Assembly (NCBI RefSeq): GCF_013112225.1
Contig: NZ_JABFHI010000001.1
Span: 310,001-374,000, forward strand
Origin: Vreelandella azerica
Lineage (GTDB): Bacteria; Pseudomonadota; Gammaproteobacteria; Pseudomonadales; Halomonadaceae
Reading direction: 5' to 3'
DNA: 64,000 nucleotides
Below the pieces are notes generated by a model. It saw only the letters and a list, made by a program, of their open reading frames with translations. It searched no databases and was not told the DNA's origin. Below, in pieces: positions 28,106 to 40,594 of the stretch. Each line of letters opens with the position of its first letter. The stretch's first letter is position 1. Position numbers and translations under genes: made by a program.

Positions 28106-28987
28106 TTATTCGGGCTTGCGCAGGCGTTTTAGTAGCGATGAAGTGTCCCATCTTCCACCACCCATTGCCTGTACATCGGCGTAGAATTGATCGACCAGTG
28201 CGGTGACGGGCAGAGTAGCATCAAGACGACGTGCCTGTGTCAGGCAGATGTCCAGATCCTTGCGCATCCAGTTGACCGCGAAACCGTGTTCGTAGTGATC
28301 GTCAATCATGGTGGCGTGGCGGTTTTCCATCTGCCAGGAACCAGCGGCTCCTTTAGAAATAACTTCAACAACCTGGCGTTGGTCTAGCCCTGCCTGTTCA
28401 GCAAAATGCAGGCCTTCTGCCAGCCCTTGTACCAGGCCAGCGATGCAGATTTGGTTAACCATCTTGGTGAGCTGGCCGCTGCTGGCTTCGCCCATCAGGG
28501 TGACCGCACGAGCATAGTGGTCGAGAATCGGTCTGACCTGTTCAAAGTGAACGGGATTTCCGCCACACATAATGGTCAAGCCGCCATTTTCTGCGCCTTG
28601 TTGCCCGCCCGAAACAGGCGCGTCGAAAAAGGCAATGCCCTGTTCCTGGCAGGTGGCATCCAGTTCCAGTGCAAGGTCCGCAGAGGCAGTGGTGTGGTCG
28701 ACCAGATAGGTGCCGTCTTGCATGCTCTGTAATACGCCGTGTTCGCCGCAGATAACCTCGCGGACATCGTTGTCATTACCAACGCATACCAGTACCAGGT
28801 CAGCGCCCTCAGCGGCTTCTGCAGGCGTCGCGTGGGCACTGCCGCCATGTTCGGCGACCCAGTGCTCAGCTTTTTGAGCCGTGCGGTTGTAGACCCGTGT
28901 GGTCAGCCCCTGGCGAGCCAGATGCCCTGCCATGGGGTAACCCATCACACCCAGGCCGATAAAAGCAACGGTAGAAATTGTGCGCAT
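28106..28987 (-). CDS. 3-hydroxyisobutyrate dehydrogenase family oxidoreductase
   Basis: A 293-residue beta-hydroxyacid dehydrogenase. The NAD(P) site is VAFIGLGVMGYPMAGHL near the N-terminus with VYNRTAQKAEHW after it. The substrate-binding DAPVSGGQQGAENGGL lies near residue 120 and the catalytic Lys is in GQLTKMVNQICIAG. This family oxidises 3-hydroxyisobutyrate or reduces tartronate semialdehyde and related acids. The exact substrate cannot be told by eye. No valine-degradation or glyoxylate-carboligase gene is next to it, and the neighbour upstream is citrate synthase. Confidence 0.85.
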   Translation of the reverse strand: MRTISTVAFIGLGVMGYPMAGHLARQGLTTRVYNRTAQKAEHWVAEHGGSAHATPAEAAEGADLVLVCVGNDNDVREVICGEHGVLQSMQDGTYLVDHTTASADLALELDATCQEQGIAFFDAPVSGGQQGAENGGLTIMCGGNPVHFEQVRPILDHYARAVTLMGEASSGQLTKMVNQICIAGLVQGLAEGLHFAEQAGLDQRQVVEVISKGAAGSWQMENRHATMIDDHYEHGFAVNWMRKDLDICLTQARRLDATLPVTALVDQFYADVQAMGGGRWDTSSLLKRLRKPE

Positions 28988-29032
28988 TAAAGCGTCTCCT
29001 TAAATGTTTATGCAAAGTGTATGTGCAAACAA

Positions 29033-29054
29033 AAGGCCACCCTAAGGTGGCCTT
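29033..29054 (-). terminator. Intrinsic terminator after gltA
   Basis: AAGGCCACC pairs with GGTGGCCTT around a 4-base loop. On the reverse strand the stem is followed by a T-rich run (TTTTG). It lies in the 113-base gap after citrate synthase. Confidence 0.75.
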
Positions 29055-29100
29055 GTGAATCATGCCAGACAATACAGGCAAGGTTCGACAGTCGCGCGGA

Positions 29101-30387
29101 TCATTTCTTGGGATAATCACGCTGGTCGTGGCCAGTGTAAAGCTGGCGAGGACGACCAATCTTGTAGCTGTCGCTGTGCATTTCGTGCCAATGGGAGATC
29201 CAGCCAATTGTGCGTGATACCGCAAAGATTACGGTAAACATATTGGTGGGAATGCCCATTGCTTTCAGGATGATGCCTGAGTAGAAGTCGACATTCGGAT
29301 AGAGCTTGCGCTCGATGAAGTATTCGTCTTCCAGGGCGATCTGCTCCAGGCGCTTGGCGATCTTGAGCTGGGGGTCATCAGCTAGCCCGAGTTCAGCCAG
29401 TACTTCGTCGCAGGTTTCTTTCATTACCTTGGCGCGTGGATCAAAGTTGCGATAGACGCGGTGCCCAAAGCCCATCAGCTTGAAGGGGTCATCCTTGTCT
29501 TTGGCCTTGTCAACAAAACGCTGGATGTTCTCTTCAGACTCATCGCCAATCTCATCGAGCATGTTCAGAACGGCTTCGTTGGCGCCACCGTGTGCTGGCC
29601 CCCAAAGAGCGGCAATACCTGCGCTGATACAGGCGAACGGGTTGGCACCGGTAGAGCCTGCCAAACGCACCGTAGAGGTGGAGGCGTTCTGCTCATGATC
29701 AGCGTGTAGGGTGAAGATGCGATCCATGGCCTTGGCGCAGACCGGATTGATTTTATAATCCTCGCACGGGTTGCTGAACATCATGTAAAGGAAGTTTTCA
29801 GCGTAGCTCAGGTCATTGCGCGGGTAGTTGAACGGCTGCCCAACGTTATATTTGTGCGACATGGCAGCAATAGTGGGCATCTTAGCAATCAGGCGGATAG
29901 CGCTGATCACTCGATCTTCTTCTTTAGTGATGTCCATATGGTCGTGGTAGAAAGCCGCCAGACCGCCTACCACACCACACAGAATCGACATGGGGTGGGC
30001 GTCGCGGCGAAAGCCCTTGAAGAAGTTGTTGATCTGGTCGTGTACCATGGTGTGATTACGGATACGCGACTCAAAATCAGCATACTGCTCTTCGTTGGGA
30101 AGCTCGCCGAACAGCAGGGTATAGCAGACTTCAACAAAGTTGGATTTGCTGGCTAGTTGGTCAATCGGGTAACCGCGGTGCAGAAGAATACCTTTGCCGC
30201 CATCAATATAGGTGATGGCTGATTGGCAGGAGGACGTAGCCATAAAGCCAGGATCATAAGTGAATAGGCCTTCACTACCCAGAGCACGTACATCAATAAC
30301 GTCCGGTCCAAGCGAGCCAGAATAAATGGGTAGTTCAATTGCCTTATCCAGGCCATCTACCGTCAGTGTTGCTTTCCTGTCAGCCAT
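29101..30387 (-). CDS. gltA: Citrate synthase (hexameric type I)
   Basis: Citrate synthase condenses acetyl-CoA and oxaloacetate, the entry step of the TCA cycle. The 428-residue protein has the N-terminal beta domain typical of the NADH-sensitive gammaproteobacterial type ([20 protein letters not shown]). The catalytic residues lie in [18 protein letters not shown] (His), [16 protein letters not shown] (His) and [15 protein letters not shown] (Asp). It is divergent from sdhC across 550 bases, the classic gltA/sdh arrangement, and probably shares regulation with the SDH-OGDH genes. Confidence 0.95.
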   Translation of the reverse strand: MADRKATLTVDGLDKAIELPIYSGSLGPDVIDVRALGSEGLFTYDPGFMATSSCQSAITYIDGGKGILLHRGYPIDQLASKSNFVEVCYTLLFGELPNEEQYADFESRIRNHTMVHDQINNFFKGFRRDAHPMSILCGVVGGLAAFYHDHMDITKEEDRVISAIRLIAKMPTIAAMSHKYNVGQPFNYPRNDLSYAENFLYMMFSNPCEDYKINPVCAKAMDRIFTLHADHEQNASTSTVRLAGSTGANPFACISAGIAALWGPAHGGANEAVLNMLDEIGDESEENIQRFVDKAKDKDDPFKLMGFGHRVYRNFDPRAKVMKETCDEVLAELGLADDPQLKIAKRLEQIALEDEYFIERKLYPNVDFYSGIILKAMGIPTNMFTVIFAVSRTIGWISHWHEMHSDSYKIGRPRQLYTGHDQRDYPKK

Positions 30388-30937
30388 GCAGGCCTCCTTT
30401 CGAATTCGGTTTGGGGACGTGATGTCATTGTTTAGATACCGCGCCGGCGAAAAGGCTTGCCCACTATAGAAGTGTGCGACAGATTGTCAATTAGCCTAAA
30501 TGCTAGCTACAATAGTACAGGGTTGTTACCTTGAACAATATTTGTATATGATTATGACACCTGACGTTCATTGCTCTTTCACTCAAGTCAGTCGATTCTT
30601 CGGGATGTCAGAGCGATATCTTTGTGTGGGTGACAGGCAATGCATTCGGGAGAAATGCCAGTCAGTGTTCCAAGTTGTGGTTTACCTGACTACTATAGAC
30701 ATGCTGCAGTGCAAAATCGACCGCTTGGATGTGATTTTTGTTGCACCATGGTCGAGTAACGCTTTTGTTCAGTTTGTCAGCGGGGCATTAGGTTCTTATA
30801 ATCTGAGTCGCGCGACACCCATGCAGGTAGGTGTTCGTGCCCGACTTGGCAACGGCCGAGCCCCTTCCAGCAACCACTGCCCGCTCGGGCCATGCCCGAC
30901 CTGTCGCAAAGCGGGCCAAGAGAGTGTGTAAAAAGCC
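30388..30937. promoter_or_regulatory. Divergent gltA/sdhC control region
   Basis: The 550 bases between the divergent starts contain no convincing gene; a 143-codon open frame here has no coding character and is discounted. The size suggests room for two promoters and several regulator sites, but I could not pin down a specific operator. Confidence 0.5.
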
Positions 30938-31315
30938 GTGAATAGCAAACGACCCGTAAATTTAGACCTAACTACGATACATTTCCCACTTCCGGCATTG
31001 ACGTCGATCACACACCGCATTACCGGTGTCATCCTGTTCGTTGGTCTGATCTTTGCCTTTTGGGCGTTGAGTGCATCGCTTTCGTCTCCTGCTGGTTTCG
31101 ATGCGGTCAGCAGTGCGCTAGCCAATAACTTCCTGGCCAAGCTGATTGCCTGGGGATTATTGTCTGCATTTGCCTTCCATTTTGTTGCCGGCATTAAACA
31201 CCTGGTAATGGACGCTGATATCGGTGTAACCCTTGAAGGCGGCGAGAAGAAAGCACAGATCACAATTGTGGTCAGCGCTGTATTGATCATTTTGGCAGGA
31301 GTCTGGGTATGGTAA
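30938..31315 (+). CDS. sdhC: Succinate dehydrogenase cytochrome b556 subunit
   Basis: A 125-residue membrane anchor with three helices. It starts at a GTG (MNSKRPVNLDLTTIHFP). The conserved quinone-site motif HRITGVILF begins helix 1 and the heme-ligand His lies in FAFHFVAGIKHLVMD. SdhC and SdhD hold heme b and bind ubiquinone, passing electrons from the SdhAB head. It overlaps sdhD by 7 bases. Confidence 0.92.
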   Translation: MNSKRPVNLDLTTIHFPLPALTSITHRITGVILFVGLIFAFWALSASLSSPAGFDAVSSALANNFLAKLIAWGLLSAFAFHFVAGIKHLVMDADIGVTLEGGEKKAQITIVVSAVLIILAGVWVW

Positions 31316-31656
31316 CCAACATCACAAGTTTTAGCCGCAGTGGTCTTTCTGATTGGCTGATGCAGCGTGTTTCAGCCGTGGTGATGGCGCTTTATGCCGT
31401 TTTCCTCGTTGCTTATCTGTTGTTCAATCCAGGGCTTGATTACTACGCCTGGAGCGGTCTATTCGCTCAGACCTGGATGCGTATTTTCTCATTGTTGGCG
31501 TTCATTTCCTTGTCGGCGCACGCCTGGGTTGGTCTTTGGACAGTCACAACCGACTACATCAAACCGACCAATGTACGTATTGGTGTCCAGCTGTTCATCA
31601 TTCTGGCCATCTTCGCCTTTCTGGTGTGGAGCATTCAAATTCTGTGGGGAGCCTGA
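31309..31656 (+). CDS. sdhD: Succinate dehydrogenase membrane anchor subunit
   Basis: A 115-residue hydrophobic subunit. SGLSDWLMQRVSAVVMALYA opens helix 1, and SLSAHAWVGLWTVTTDYIKP carries the heme His and the conserved Asp-Tyr of the quinone site. It overlaps sdhC by 7 bases and is 3 bases ahead of sdhA. Confidence 0.92.
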   Translation: MVTNITSFSRSGLSDWLMQRVSAVVMALYAVFLVAYLLFNPGLDYYAWSGLFAQTWMRIFSLLAFISLSAHAWVGLWTVTTDYIKPTNVRIGVQLFIILAIFAFLVWSIQILWGA

Positions 31657-31659
31657 TAC

Positions 31660-33432
31660 ATGTCTAACCTTCGTAGCTTGACATACGACGCTATTATTAT
31701 TGGTGGTGGTGGCTCTGGTCTGCGTGCCGCTCTGGAATTGGCGAAATCGGGCAAAAAGACAGCGGTATTGTCGAAAGTTTTCCCGACCCGTTCTCATACG
31801 GTTTCTGCTCAGGGCGGGATTACCTGTGCAATCGCATCCTCAGACCCGGATGATGATTGGCGCTGGCACATGTACGACACCGTCAAGGGCGGCGACTACA
31901 TCGCTGACCAGGACGCTGCCGAGTACATGTGCTCCGAAGGCCCGAAAGCCGTATTCGAGCTTGAGCATATGGGGCTGCCGTTTTCACGCTTTGATAACGG
32001 CCGTATCTATCAGCGCCCGTTTGGCGGCCAATCGAAAAACTTTGGCGAGGGTGGCCAGGCCGCACGTACCTGCGCAGCTGCTGACCGCACGGGCCATGCC
32101 TTGTTGCACACGCTTTACCAGAACAACCTCAAGAACAACACGACGTTTTTGAACGAGTGGTATGCGGTAGATCTGGTAAAGAACAGTGATGGCGATGTGG
32201 TGGGTTGTATTGCCATGTGCATCGAAACCGGTGAAGTGGTGCAGGTCAAGTCCAAGGCGACCGTGTTGGCAACCGGTGGTGCGGGCCGTATCTATGCATC
32301 TACTACTAATGCGCTGATCAACACCGGCGACGGTATCGGTATGGCGCTGCGCGCCGGTTTCCCGATGCAGGATATGGAAATGTGGCAGTTCCACCCGACC
32401 GGTATCTATGGTGCGGGCACACTGGTCACCGAGGGTTGCCGTGGTGAAGGTGGTTACCTGATCAACAAGGATGGTGAGCGCTTCATGGAGCGTTATGCTC
32501 CAAACGCCAAGGATCTTGCCGGTCGTGACGTGGTTGCCCGTTCCATGGTCATGGAGATCATTGAAGGCCGTGGCTGTGGCGAGAAAGGCGATCACGTCTT
32601 CCTGAAGCTTGATCACCTGGGTGAAGATGTACTGGGTAAGCGCTTGCCGGGTATCGTTGAGCTTTCCAAGACGTTTGCTCACGTTGATCCTGCCAAGGAT
32701 CCGATTCCGGTCGTGCCGACCTGCCACTACATGATGGGCGGTATTCCGACCAATGTGCATGGTCAGGCGATCATGCAGGACGAAAGCGGCAATGACCAGA
32801 TCGTCAACGGTCTTTACGCCTGTGGCGAAGCAGCCTGTGTATCGGTTCACGGTGCTAACCGTCTGGGCGGTAACTCACTGCTGGATCTGGTGGTATTTGG
32901 CCGTGCAGCGGGCATGTTCATTGAAAGCGCGCTGAACGAAGGCATTGAGTATCTGGATGCCAGCGAGTCTGATATCGAGTTCGCGATGAAGCGCATGAGC
33001 CGCTGGAATGAGTCTGAAGGTGGCGAGACCGTACCTGCACTGAAGGCTGAACTTCAGGAAATCATGCAGAACTCTTTCGGTGTTTTCCGTGAAGAGAAAA
33101 ACATGCAGGAAGGGGTTCAGAAGCTAGCTGACCTGCGTAGCCGCATTGATAACGCCTACCTGCCGGACAAGTCGAATGCTTTCAACACCGCTCGTGTCGA
33201 AGCGCTTGAGCTTGATAATCTGATGGAAGTAGCAGAAGCAACCGCGATTGCTGCACTGGAGCGTAAGGAAAGCCGTGGCGCCCACTCGCGTTACGATTTC
33301 CCTGATCGTGACGACGTCAACTGGCTGAAGCACTCAATGTATTACCCGGCCACTAAAGAACTGAAGAAGCGTGACGTCAACTTCAAGCCAAAGACCGTTG
33401 ATACGTTCGAACCCAAGGTTCGTACCTACTAA
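31660..33432 (+). CDS. sdhA: Succinate dehydrogenase flavoprotein subunit
   Basis: A 590-residue subunit that oxidises succinate to fumarate. The FAD Rossmann motif is [18 protein letters not shown]. The covalent flavin His is in [10 protein letters not shown], and the active-site block [20 protein letters not shown] is followed by a catalytic Arg segment ([28 protein letters not shown]). Full length and uninterrupted, it belongs to the sdhCDAB operon on the cytoplasmic face of the membrane. Confidence 0.96.
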   Translation: MSNLRSLTYDAIIIGGGGSGLRAALELAKSGKKTAVLSKVFPTRSHTVSAQGGITCAIASSDPDDDWRWHMYDTVKGGDYIADQDAAEYMCSEGPKAVFELEHMGLPFSRFDNGRIYQRPFGGQSKNFGEGGQAARTCAAADRTGHALLHTLYQNNLKNNTTFLNEWYAVDLVKNSDGDVVGCIAMCIETGEVVQVKSKATVLATGGAGRIYASTTNALINTGDGIGMALRAGFPMQDMEMWQFHPTGIYGAGTLVTEGCRGEGGYLINKDGERFMERYAPNAKDLAGRDVVARSMVMEIIEGRGCGEKGDHVFLKLDHLGEDVLGKRLPGIVELSKTFAHVDPAKDPIPVVPTCHYMMGGIPTNVHGQAIMQDESGNDQIVNGLYACGEAACVSVHGANRLGGNSLLDLVVFGRAAGMFIESALNEGIEYLDASESDIEFAMKRMSRWNESEGGETVPALKAELQEIMQNSFGVFREEKNMQEGVQKLADLRSRIDNAYLPDKSNAFNTARVEALELDNLMEVAEATAIAALERKESRGAHSRYDFPDRDDVNWLKHSMYYPATKELKKRDVNFKPKTVDTFEPKVRTY

Positions 33433-33459
33433 TCTCCGCACTGACGAGAGGGAGTCAAT

Positions 33460-34170
33460 ATGTCCAATCTACAGGTATCCATATACCGCTATAACCCGGA
33501 AACGGACTCCGCACCTTACATGCAGGAATTTCAGGTCGACACCAAGGGGCGGGATCTCATGGTGCTGGACGTCCTGCATATGATGAAAGAGCAGGACAAT
33601 GGCCTGGCTTTCCGTCGTAGCTGCCGTGAAGGTGTCTGCGGCTCCGATGGCATGAACATGAACGGCAAGAATGGCTTGGCCTGTATTACGCCGCTGTCGG
33701 ATGTCATCAAGGGCAACAAGCTGACGCTGCGTCCGCTGCCGGGCCTGCCGGTCATCCGTGATATGGTCGTGGACATGGGTCTGTTCTACAAGCAATACGA
33801 GCGTATCCAGCCGTATTTGCAGAACGATGAGCCAGCGCCTGCGATCGAGCGTCTGCAGTCACCGGAAGACCGTGACAAACTGGATGGCTTGTACGAGTGT
33901 ATCCTGTGCGCCTGCTGTTCTACGTCTTGCCCGTCTTTCTGGTGGAACCCGGATAAGTTCGTTGGCCCCGCCGGTCTGCTGCAGTCCTATCGCTTCCTGG
34001 CGGACTCGCGCGATAACGCCACGGAGCAGCGTCTGAGCGAATTGGAAGATCCGTTCTCCGTGTTCCGCTGCCGCGGTATCATGAACTGTGTTGCGGTCTG
34101 TCCGAAAGGCCTCAACCCTACCCGTGCGATCGGCAAGATCCGCGACATGCTGTTGGCGGATGCCACCTGA
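33460..34170 (+). CDS. sdhB: Succinate dehydrogenase iron-sulfur subunit
   Basis: A 236-residue subunit carrying three clusters: [2Fe-2S] (CREGVCGSDGMNMNGKNGLA plus C), [4Fe-4S] (CILCACCSTSCP) and [3Fe-4S] (CRGIMNCVAVCPKGLNP). It relays electrons from FAD in SdhA to quinone at SdhCD. It starts 27 bases after sdhA with a GAGAGGGAG site. A hairpin lies further on, before sucA. Confidence 0.96.
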   Translation: MSNLQVSIYRYNPETDSAPYMQEFQVDTKGRDLMVLDVLHMMKEQDNGLAFRRSCREGVCGSDGMNMNGKNGLACITPLSDVIKGNKLTLRPLPGLPVIRDMVVDMGLFYKQYERIQPYLQNDEPAPAIERLQSPEDRDKLDGLYECILCACCSTSCPSFWWNPDKFVGPAGLLQSYRFLADSRDNATEQRLSELEDPFSVFRCRGIMNCVAVCPKGLNPTRAIGKIRDMLLADAT

Positions 34171-34297
34171 GTGTCATAAAAAAGCCTATGCCACTTAAGT
34201 TGCGCATCAAAGCCACTTAAATAGTGGCGCTTCAGTTGTTATCATAGGGCAAGTCAGCTGGTGCGGCGGTGAGTCGCACCACTGGCCAGCCAGGTTT

Positions 34298-34326
34298 AAA
34301 AGCCGGTGCTAAAGGTACCGGCTTTT
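34298..34326 (+). terminator. Hairpin terminator or attenuator between sdhB and sucA
   Basis: AAAAGCCGGT pairs with ACCGGCTTTT around GCTAAAGGT, ending in four Ts. It lies in the 321-base sdhB-sucA gap. It probably trims transcription between the SDH and OGDH parts. Nothing else is visible in the gap. Confidence 0.75.
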
Positions 34327-34491
34327 GAGCATGGACTGATCAGAAATTGAAATACGAGTAACAGTAACAGGGTTTCCGGCCATACGCCGGTGCCGCCGGC
34401 AAATGTTCCGCCCCGCCGGCAGGGCTATAGCGTTGTCGTCGCATGGTGTGGCGGCACCGATACCACCCCATCAGTGCAGGGTGACCGAGAG

Positions 34492-37324
34492 ATGCAACAA
34501 GGCATAATGGAGTTGATGTGGCGTTCTTCGCACGTAAGTGGCGGCAATGTTCACTACGTGGAAGCGCTTTATGAGCAGTACCTCGACGATCCCAATGCTG
34601 TCCCTGACGAGTGGCGCGATTACTTTGATTCGCTTCCTCGCCCCGAGGGCAGTGCCTCCCACGATGTACCCTTAAGCCCGATACGTGATCAGTTCTACCA
34701 GCTAGGCCGCGAATCGCGTCCAGGCCGTGTCGCTGCGGCGACCGACAATGGTGAGAACAAAAAGCAGGTTAAAGTCCTGCAGTTGATCAACGCCTATCGT
34801 TTCCGGGGCCATCAGAAGGCCAATATTGACCCGCTAGGACTGCGAAATCCCACCCCCGTCCCCGATCTTGATCTTTCCTTCCATCAGCTTTCCAAGGCTG
34901 ATCTGGACGTCGAGTTTCAGACAGGTTCCTTTTTTCTGGGTATCGACAAAGCCCGCTGCGCGACATCGTGGACGCTCTTGAGCGAACCTACTGTCGCTCA
35001 ATTGGCTGCGAGATCATGCACATTGTCGATACCGAAGAAAAACGCTGGTTGCAGCGTCGCTTTGAGTCGGTGCGCAGTGCCCCCGCTTTCAGTGATGAAA
35101 CGCGCAAGCATGTATTGGAGCGTCTGACAGCCGCTGAAGGACTGGAAAGTTATCTGGCGTCGAAATACCCGGGTACCAAACGTTTTGGTCTTGAAGGCGG
35201 TGAATCTTTCATCCCCATGGTGGATGAGCTGATTCAGCGAGCAGGGGGATACGGCACGAAAGAAGTCGTTATCGGTATGGCCCACCGTGGTCGCCTTAAC
35301 CTGCTGGTCAATATTCTGGGTAAGAACCCTGCCGACCTGATTGATGAGTTCGACGGCAAGAAGGTTATCGAGCGTGGCTCGGGTGATGTCAAATATCACC
35401 AGGGGTTCAGTTCCAATGTGATGTCGCCGGGCGGCGAAGTTCACTTGGCGCTATCATTCAATCCGTCGCACCTTGAAATTGTTTCGCCTGTCGTAGAAGG
35501 CTCAGTGCGCGCCCGTCAGGATCGCCGCAACGACTCGACCGGTGAGAAAGTCCTGCCGATCAGCGTGCATGGCGACGCCGCTTTTGCTGGTCAAGGGGTG
35601 GTGATGGAGACATTCCAGATGTCCCAGACCCGGGCCTACAAGACGGGCGGCACTGTCCACATCGTCATCAATAACCAGGTGGGCTTCACCACCTCTCATC
35701 CGCTGGATGCGCGTTCGACAGAATACTGCACCGATATTGCCAAGATGGTGCAATCGCCGATTTTCCACGTTAACGGCGATGATCCGGATGCTGTCCTGCA
35801 TGCTACCCAGGTGGCGCTGGATTACCGTCACCAGTTTAAGAAAGACGTGGTGATCGATCTGGTCTGCTACCGTCGCCGCGGGCATAACGAAGCGGATGAA
35901 CCTTCCGGCACCCAGCCGATGATGTATTCCAAGATCAAGGACCATCCGTCCTCGCGCAGCGTCTATGTCGAACGTCTGATCAAGGAGGGTGTGGTCACCG
36001 AGGACGACACCAAGGCGATGATGGAAAAGTATCGTGAAGACCTGATGGCAGGTAATCACGTTGCCAATGCCCTGGTGCAGGAGCCTAATACATCGCTGTT
36101 TGTTGACTGGGCGCCCTATATTGGCCATGAGTGGAGTGGCAACGCAGATACGTCTTTCGATATGAAGCGTCTGCAGCGGCTTGCCGCCAAGATGTGCGAT
36201 ATCCCGGATGGTATCGATGTCCAGCGTCAGGTGGCCAAGATCTATCAGGATCGCCGCAAGATGCAGGCCGGTGGTCTGGCTCTTAACTGGGGCTTTGCTG
36301 AAACGCTGGCCTACGCCACCCTGCTGGATCAGGGGCATCCGGTGCGTATCACCGGTCAGGACGTGGGGCGGGGTACTTTCTCGCACCGTCATGCGGTGAT
36401 TCACAACCAGAAAGATGGCAGCACCTACGTGCCGTTGCAGAAAATGGCAGAAGGTCAGCCAGCGTTTACCATTCATGACTCTTACCTGTCTGAAGAAGCC
36501 GTACTAGCCTTTGAATATGGCTATGCCACCACAGCGCCCAATGATCTGGTGATTTGGGAAGCGCAGTTTGGTGATTTCTTCAACGGTGCTCAGGTGGTGG
36601 TTGATCAGTTCATCTCATCGGGTGAGACCAAGTGGGGGCGTCTGTGTGGCTTGACCATGCTGCTGCCTCATGGCTACGAAGGGCAGGGGCCGGAGCACTC
36701 TTCGGCACGTCTTGAGCGCTTCCTGCAAATGTGTGCCGAGCACAACATGCAGGTGTGTGTGCCCACCACGCCGGCACAGATCTTCCATCTTTTGCGCCGT
36801 CAGGTGATCCGCCCGCTGCGTAAGCCACTGGTGGTCATGTCGCCAAAATCGCTGCTACGCCATAAGGAAGCCACCTCCAGTCTTGAAGATCTGGCGAATG
36901 GCAAGTTCCAGATGGTGTTACCGGATCAGGCGGGTCTGGACACTGAGAAGGTCAAGCGCGTTATCCTGTGTTCTGGCAAGGTCTATTACGATCTGGCTGC
37001 CTGGCGCAGTGAAAATGAACGCCAGGATACGGCTATTGTGCGTCTTGAGCAGCTGTATCCGTTCCCGAAAGAAGAGCTGCTGGAAGCGCTTCAGGTGTAT
37101 GCGGGGATTGAAGATATTGTCTGGTGCCAAGAAGAGCCACTCAACCAGGGGGCTTGGTATTCCAGCCAGCACCATATGCGTGCCGTTGCTGAGATGCTTA
37201 AGGAAGGTCTGGGGGCAAGTTGAAGTTTGCTGGACGTCCCGCATCTGCTGCACCTGCGGCAGGCTATATGTCCGTTCACACTGAACAGCAACGCCAGCTG
37301 GTGGAAGACGCTTTCAACGAATAA
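34492..37324 (+). CDS. sucA: 2-oxoglutarate dehydrogenase E1, two apparent frameshifts
   Basis: E1 decarboxylates 2-oxoglutarate with thiamine diphosphate and passes the succinyl group to the lipoyl arm of E2. The start MQQGIMELMWRSSHVSGGNV is the usual one. Landmarks are VVIGMAHRGRLNLLVNILG, HGDAAFAGQGVVMETFQMS (ThDP/Mg), VGFTTSHPLDARST and AQFGDFFNGAQVVVDQF. Two breaks exist. Near 34953 the CCC needs one more C (giving IDKAPLRDIVDALERTY). Near 37216 the five Gs need one more, replacing a premature end by KLKFAGRPASAAPAAGYMSV and ending QQRQLVEDAFNE at 37324. Corrected length is 944 residues, as in Pseudomonas. Confidence 0.94.
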
Positions 37325-37362
37325 GCGCCCACTGGGTTCAAAGCAATTAAAAGGGAAACGAA

Positions 37363-38910
37363 ATGGCTACTGAGATCAAAGCGCCAACCTTTCCAGAGTC
37401 TGTTGCCGAAGGTACGGTGGCAGCATGGCATAAGAAGCCGGGCGATAGCGTCGAACGTGACGAACTGATTGTTGAAATTGAAACCGACAAAGTCGTTCTG
37501 GAAGTGGTGGCACCGGAAGCCGGCACCTTGAGTGATGTAATGGTTGAAGAGGGTGATACCGTTGCCTCCGAACAGGTGCTGGGCACGCTGGGTGAGGGGA
37601 GTGCCAAGCAGGCATCTGGCGCTGCAAGTGCTGAGAAAGGTTCTGAGAAAAAGCAGGATGCATCAAGCGCGCCTGCCAAGTCTGAAGCCTCAGGTGGAAA
37701 GGCTCATGACGTCAAAGCCCCTACATTCCCTGAGTCCATTCAGGAAGGTACGGTTGCCAGCTGGACTAAGAAAGTAGGTGAAGCAGTTAAGCGTGATGAG
37801 GTTTTGGCTGAAATCGAAACCGACAAGGTTGTGCTGGAAGTGGTAGCACCGGCCGATGGCGCTCTGAGCGAAATCAAAGCTGAAGAAGGCAGCCAGGTAG
37901 AATCAGAAGCTGTACTGGCTGTTTTCGTGGAAGGTGCTGGTGGTGACGATGGCGAGCAAGCGGCTGCACCGGCAAGCACTGGCAGCAATGACGAAAGCGC
38001 TGATGAAACAGTCGGCGACAAGATTCTCGCTCCTGCAGCGCGTAAGATGGTTGCCGAGCACGACCTGGATGTCAGTAAGATTACAGGCACTGGCAAAGGT
38101 GGTCGTATCCTGAAGGAAGACGTTCAAAAAGCCGTCAAGGATGGCTCCGCCAAGAAAGCGGCCAAGCCAGCGCCGTCCAAGGCCGCAGCGCCTGCGGTGG
38201 AAGAAGGCGAGCGTCCCGAGAAGCGCGTTCCCATGAGTCGTTTGCGCCAGACCATCGCCAAGCGTCTGGTTCAGGCACAGCAAACCGCGGCCATGCTGAC
38301 GACGTATAACGAAGTGGACATGACCGAAATCATGGCCCTGCGTGCCCAATACAAGGAAACCTTCCAGAAGACCCATGATATCAAGCTGGGCTTTATGGGC
38401 TTCTTCGTGAAAGCTGCGTCTGAAGCGCTCAAGCGTTTCCCGGACGTCAATGCCTCTATTGACGGCACCGACATTGTCTACCACGGTTACCAGGATATCG
38501 GCGTGGCGGTGTCCACCGACCGTGGTTTGGTTGTGCCGGTTCTGCGCGATACCGACAGCATGAAAATTGCCGATGTTGAGCGTAACATTGCTGATTTCGG
38601 TAAGCGTGGCCGCGATGGCAAGTTGGGCATGGACGATATGATCGGGGGTACGTTTACCATCACTAACGGCGGTACCTTTGGTTCACTGATGTCGACGCCG
38701 ATCATCAATCCGCCGCAGACCGCGATTCTGGGTATGCACAAGATCCAGGATCGCCCGATGGCGGTGAACGGCAAAGTGGAAATTCGCCCGATGATGTATC
38801 TGGCCGTTTCCTACGATCACCGCATGATCGACGGTAAGGATGCAGTCCAGTTTCTGGTGACCATCAAAGAGCTGCTGGAAGACCCTGCACGCTTGTTGCT
38901 GGACGTGTAA
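37363..38910 (+). CDS. sucB: Dihydrolipoamide succinyltransferase E2 with two lipoyl domains
   Basis: E2 is the core of the 2-oxoglutarate dehydrogenase complex. This 515-residue form has two lipoyl domains, at about residues 2-77 and 110-186; each carries the lipoylated Lys in [14 protein letters not shown]. They are joined by an Ala/Ser/Lys linker. Next come the peripheral subunit-binding domain ([20 protein letters not shown], about 225-260) and the catalytic domain with [17 protein letters not shown] (His and Asp). Most SucB proteins have one lipoyl domain and about 400 residues, so this one is extended. It sits 38 bases after sucA. Confidence 0.94.
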   Translation: MATEIKAPTFPESVAEGTVAAWHKKPGDSVERDELIVEIETDKVVLEVVAPEAGTLSDVMVEEGDTVASEQVLGTLGEGSAKQASGAASAEKGSEKKQDASSAPAKSEASGGKAHDVKAPTFPESIQEGTVASWTKKVGEAVKRDEVLAEIETDKVVLEVVAPADGALSEIKAEEGSQVESEAVLAVFVEGAGGDDGEQAAAPASTGSNDESADETVGDKILAPAARKMVAEHDLDVSKITGTGKGGRILKEDVQKAVKDGSAKKAAKPAPSKAAAPAVEEGERPEKRVPMSRLRQTIAKRLVQAQQTAAMLTTYNEVDMTEIMALRAQYKETFQKTHDIKLGFMGFFVKAASEALKRFPDVNASIDGTDIVYHGYQDIGVAVSTDRGLVVPVLRDTDSMKIADVERNIADFGKRGRDGKLGMDDMIGGTFTITNGGTFGSLMSTPIINPPQTAILGMHKIQDRPMAVNGKVEIRPMMYLAVSYDHRMIDGKDAVQFLVTIKELLEDPARLLLDV

Positions 38911-40440
<1,530 letters not shown>

Positions 40441-40460
40441 GCTGGGTAATCTATAAAAAA

Positions 40461-40480
40461 GCGCCACCGCAAGGTGGCGC
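40461..40480. terminator. Stem-loop after lpd
   Basis: GCGCCACC pairs perfectly with GGTGGCGC around a GCAA tetraloop, preceded by six As. On the plus strand it lacks a proper T run, so it may act as an RNA-stabilising or partial terminator hairpin between lpd and sucC. Confidence 0.6.
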
Positions 40481-40594
40481 AACGCTTTCGGCCATGCCGA
40501 CTTGTTATAAAGACGGCAGGAACCGCAAGCACGGGGATGGTAATCACTGACGTTTGCCATCGTTCGAGTCACATGCAACCAATGGCATGAATCG

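Noticed and set aside
30500-30931. A 143-codon open frame in the gltA-sdhC gap
   Set aside because: It has no ribosome-binding site, a Cys/Arg-rich composition unlike its neighbours and no recognisable domain. The gap is expected to be regulatory.
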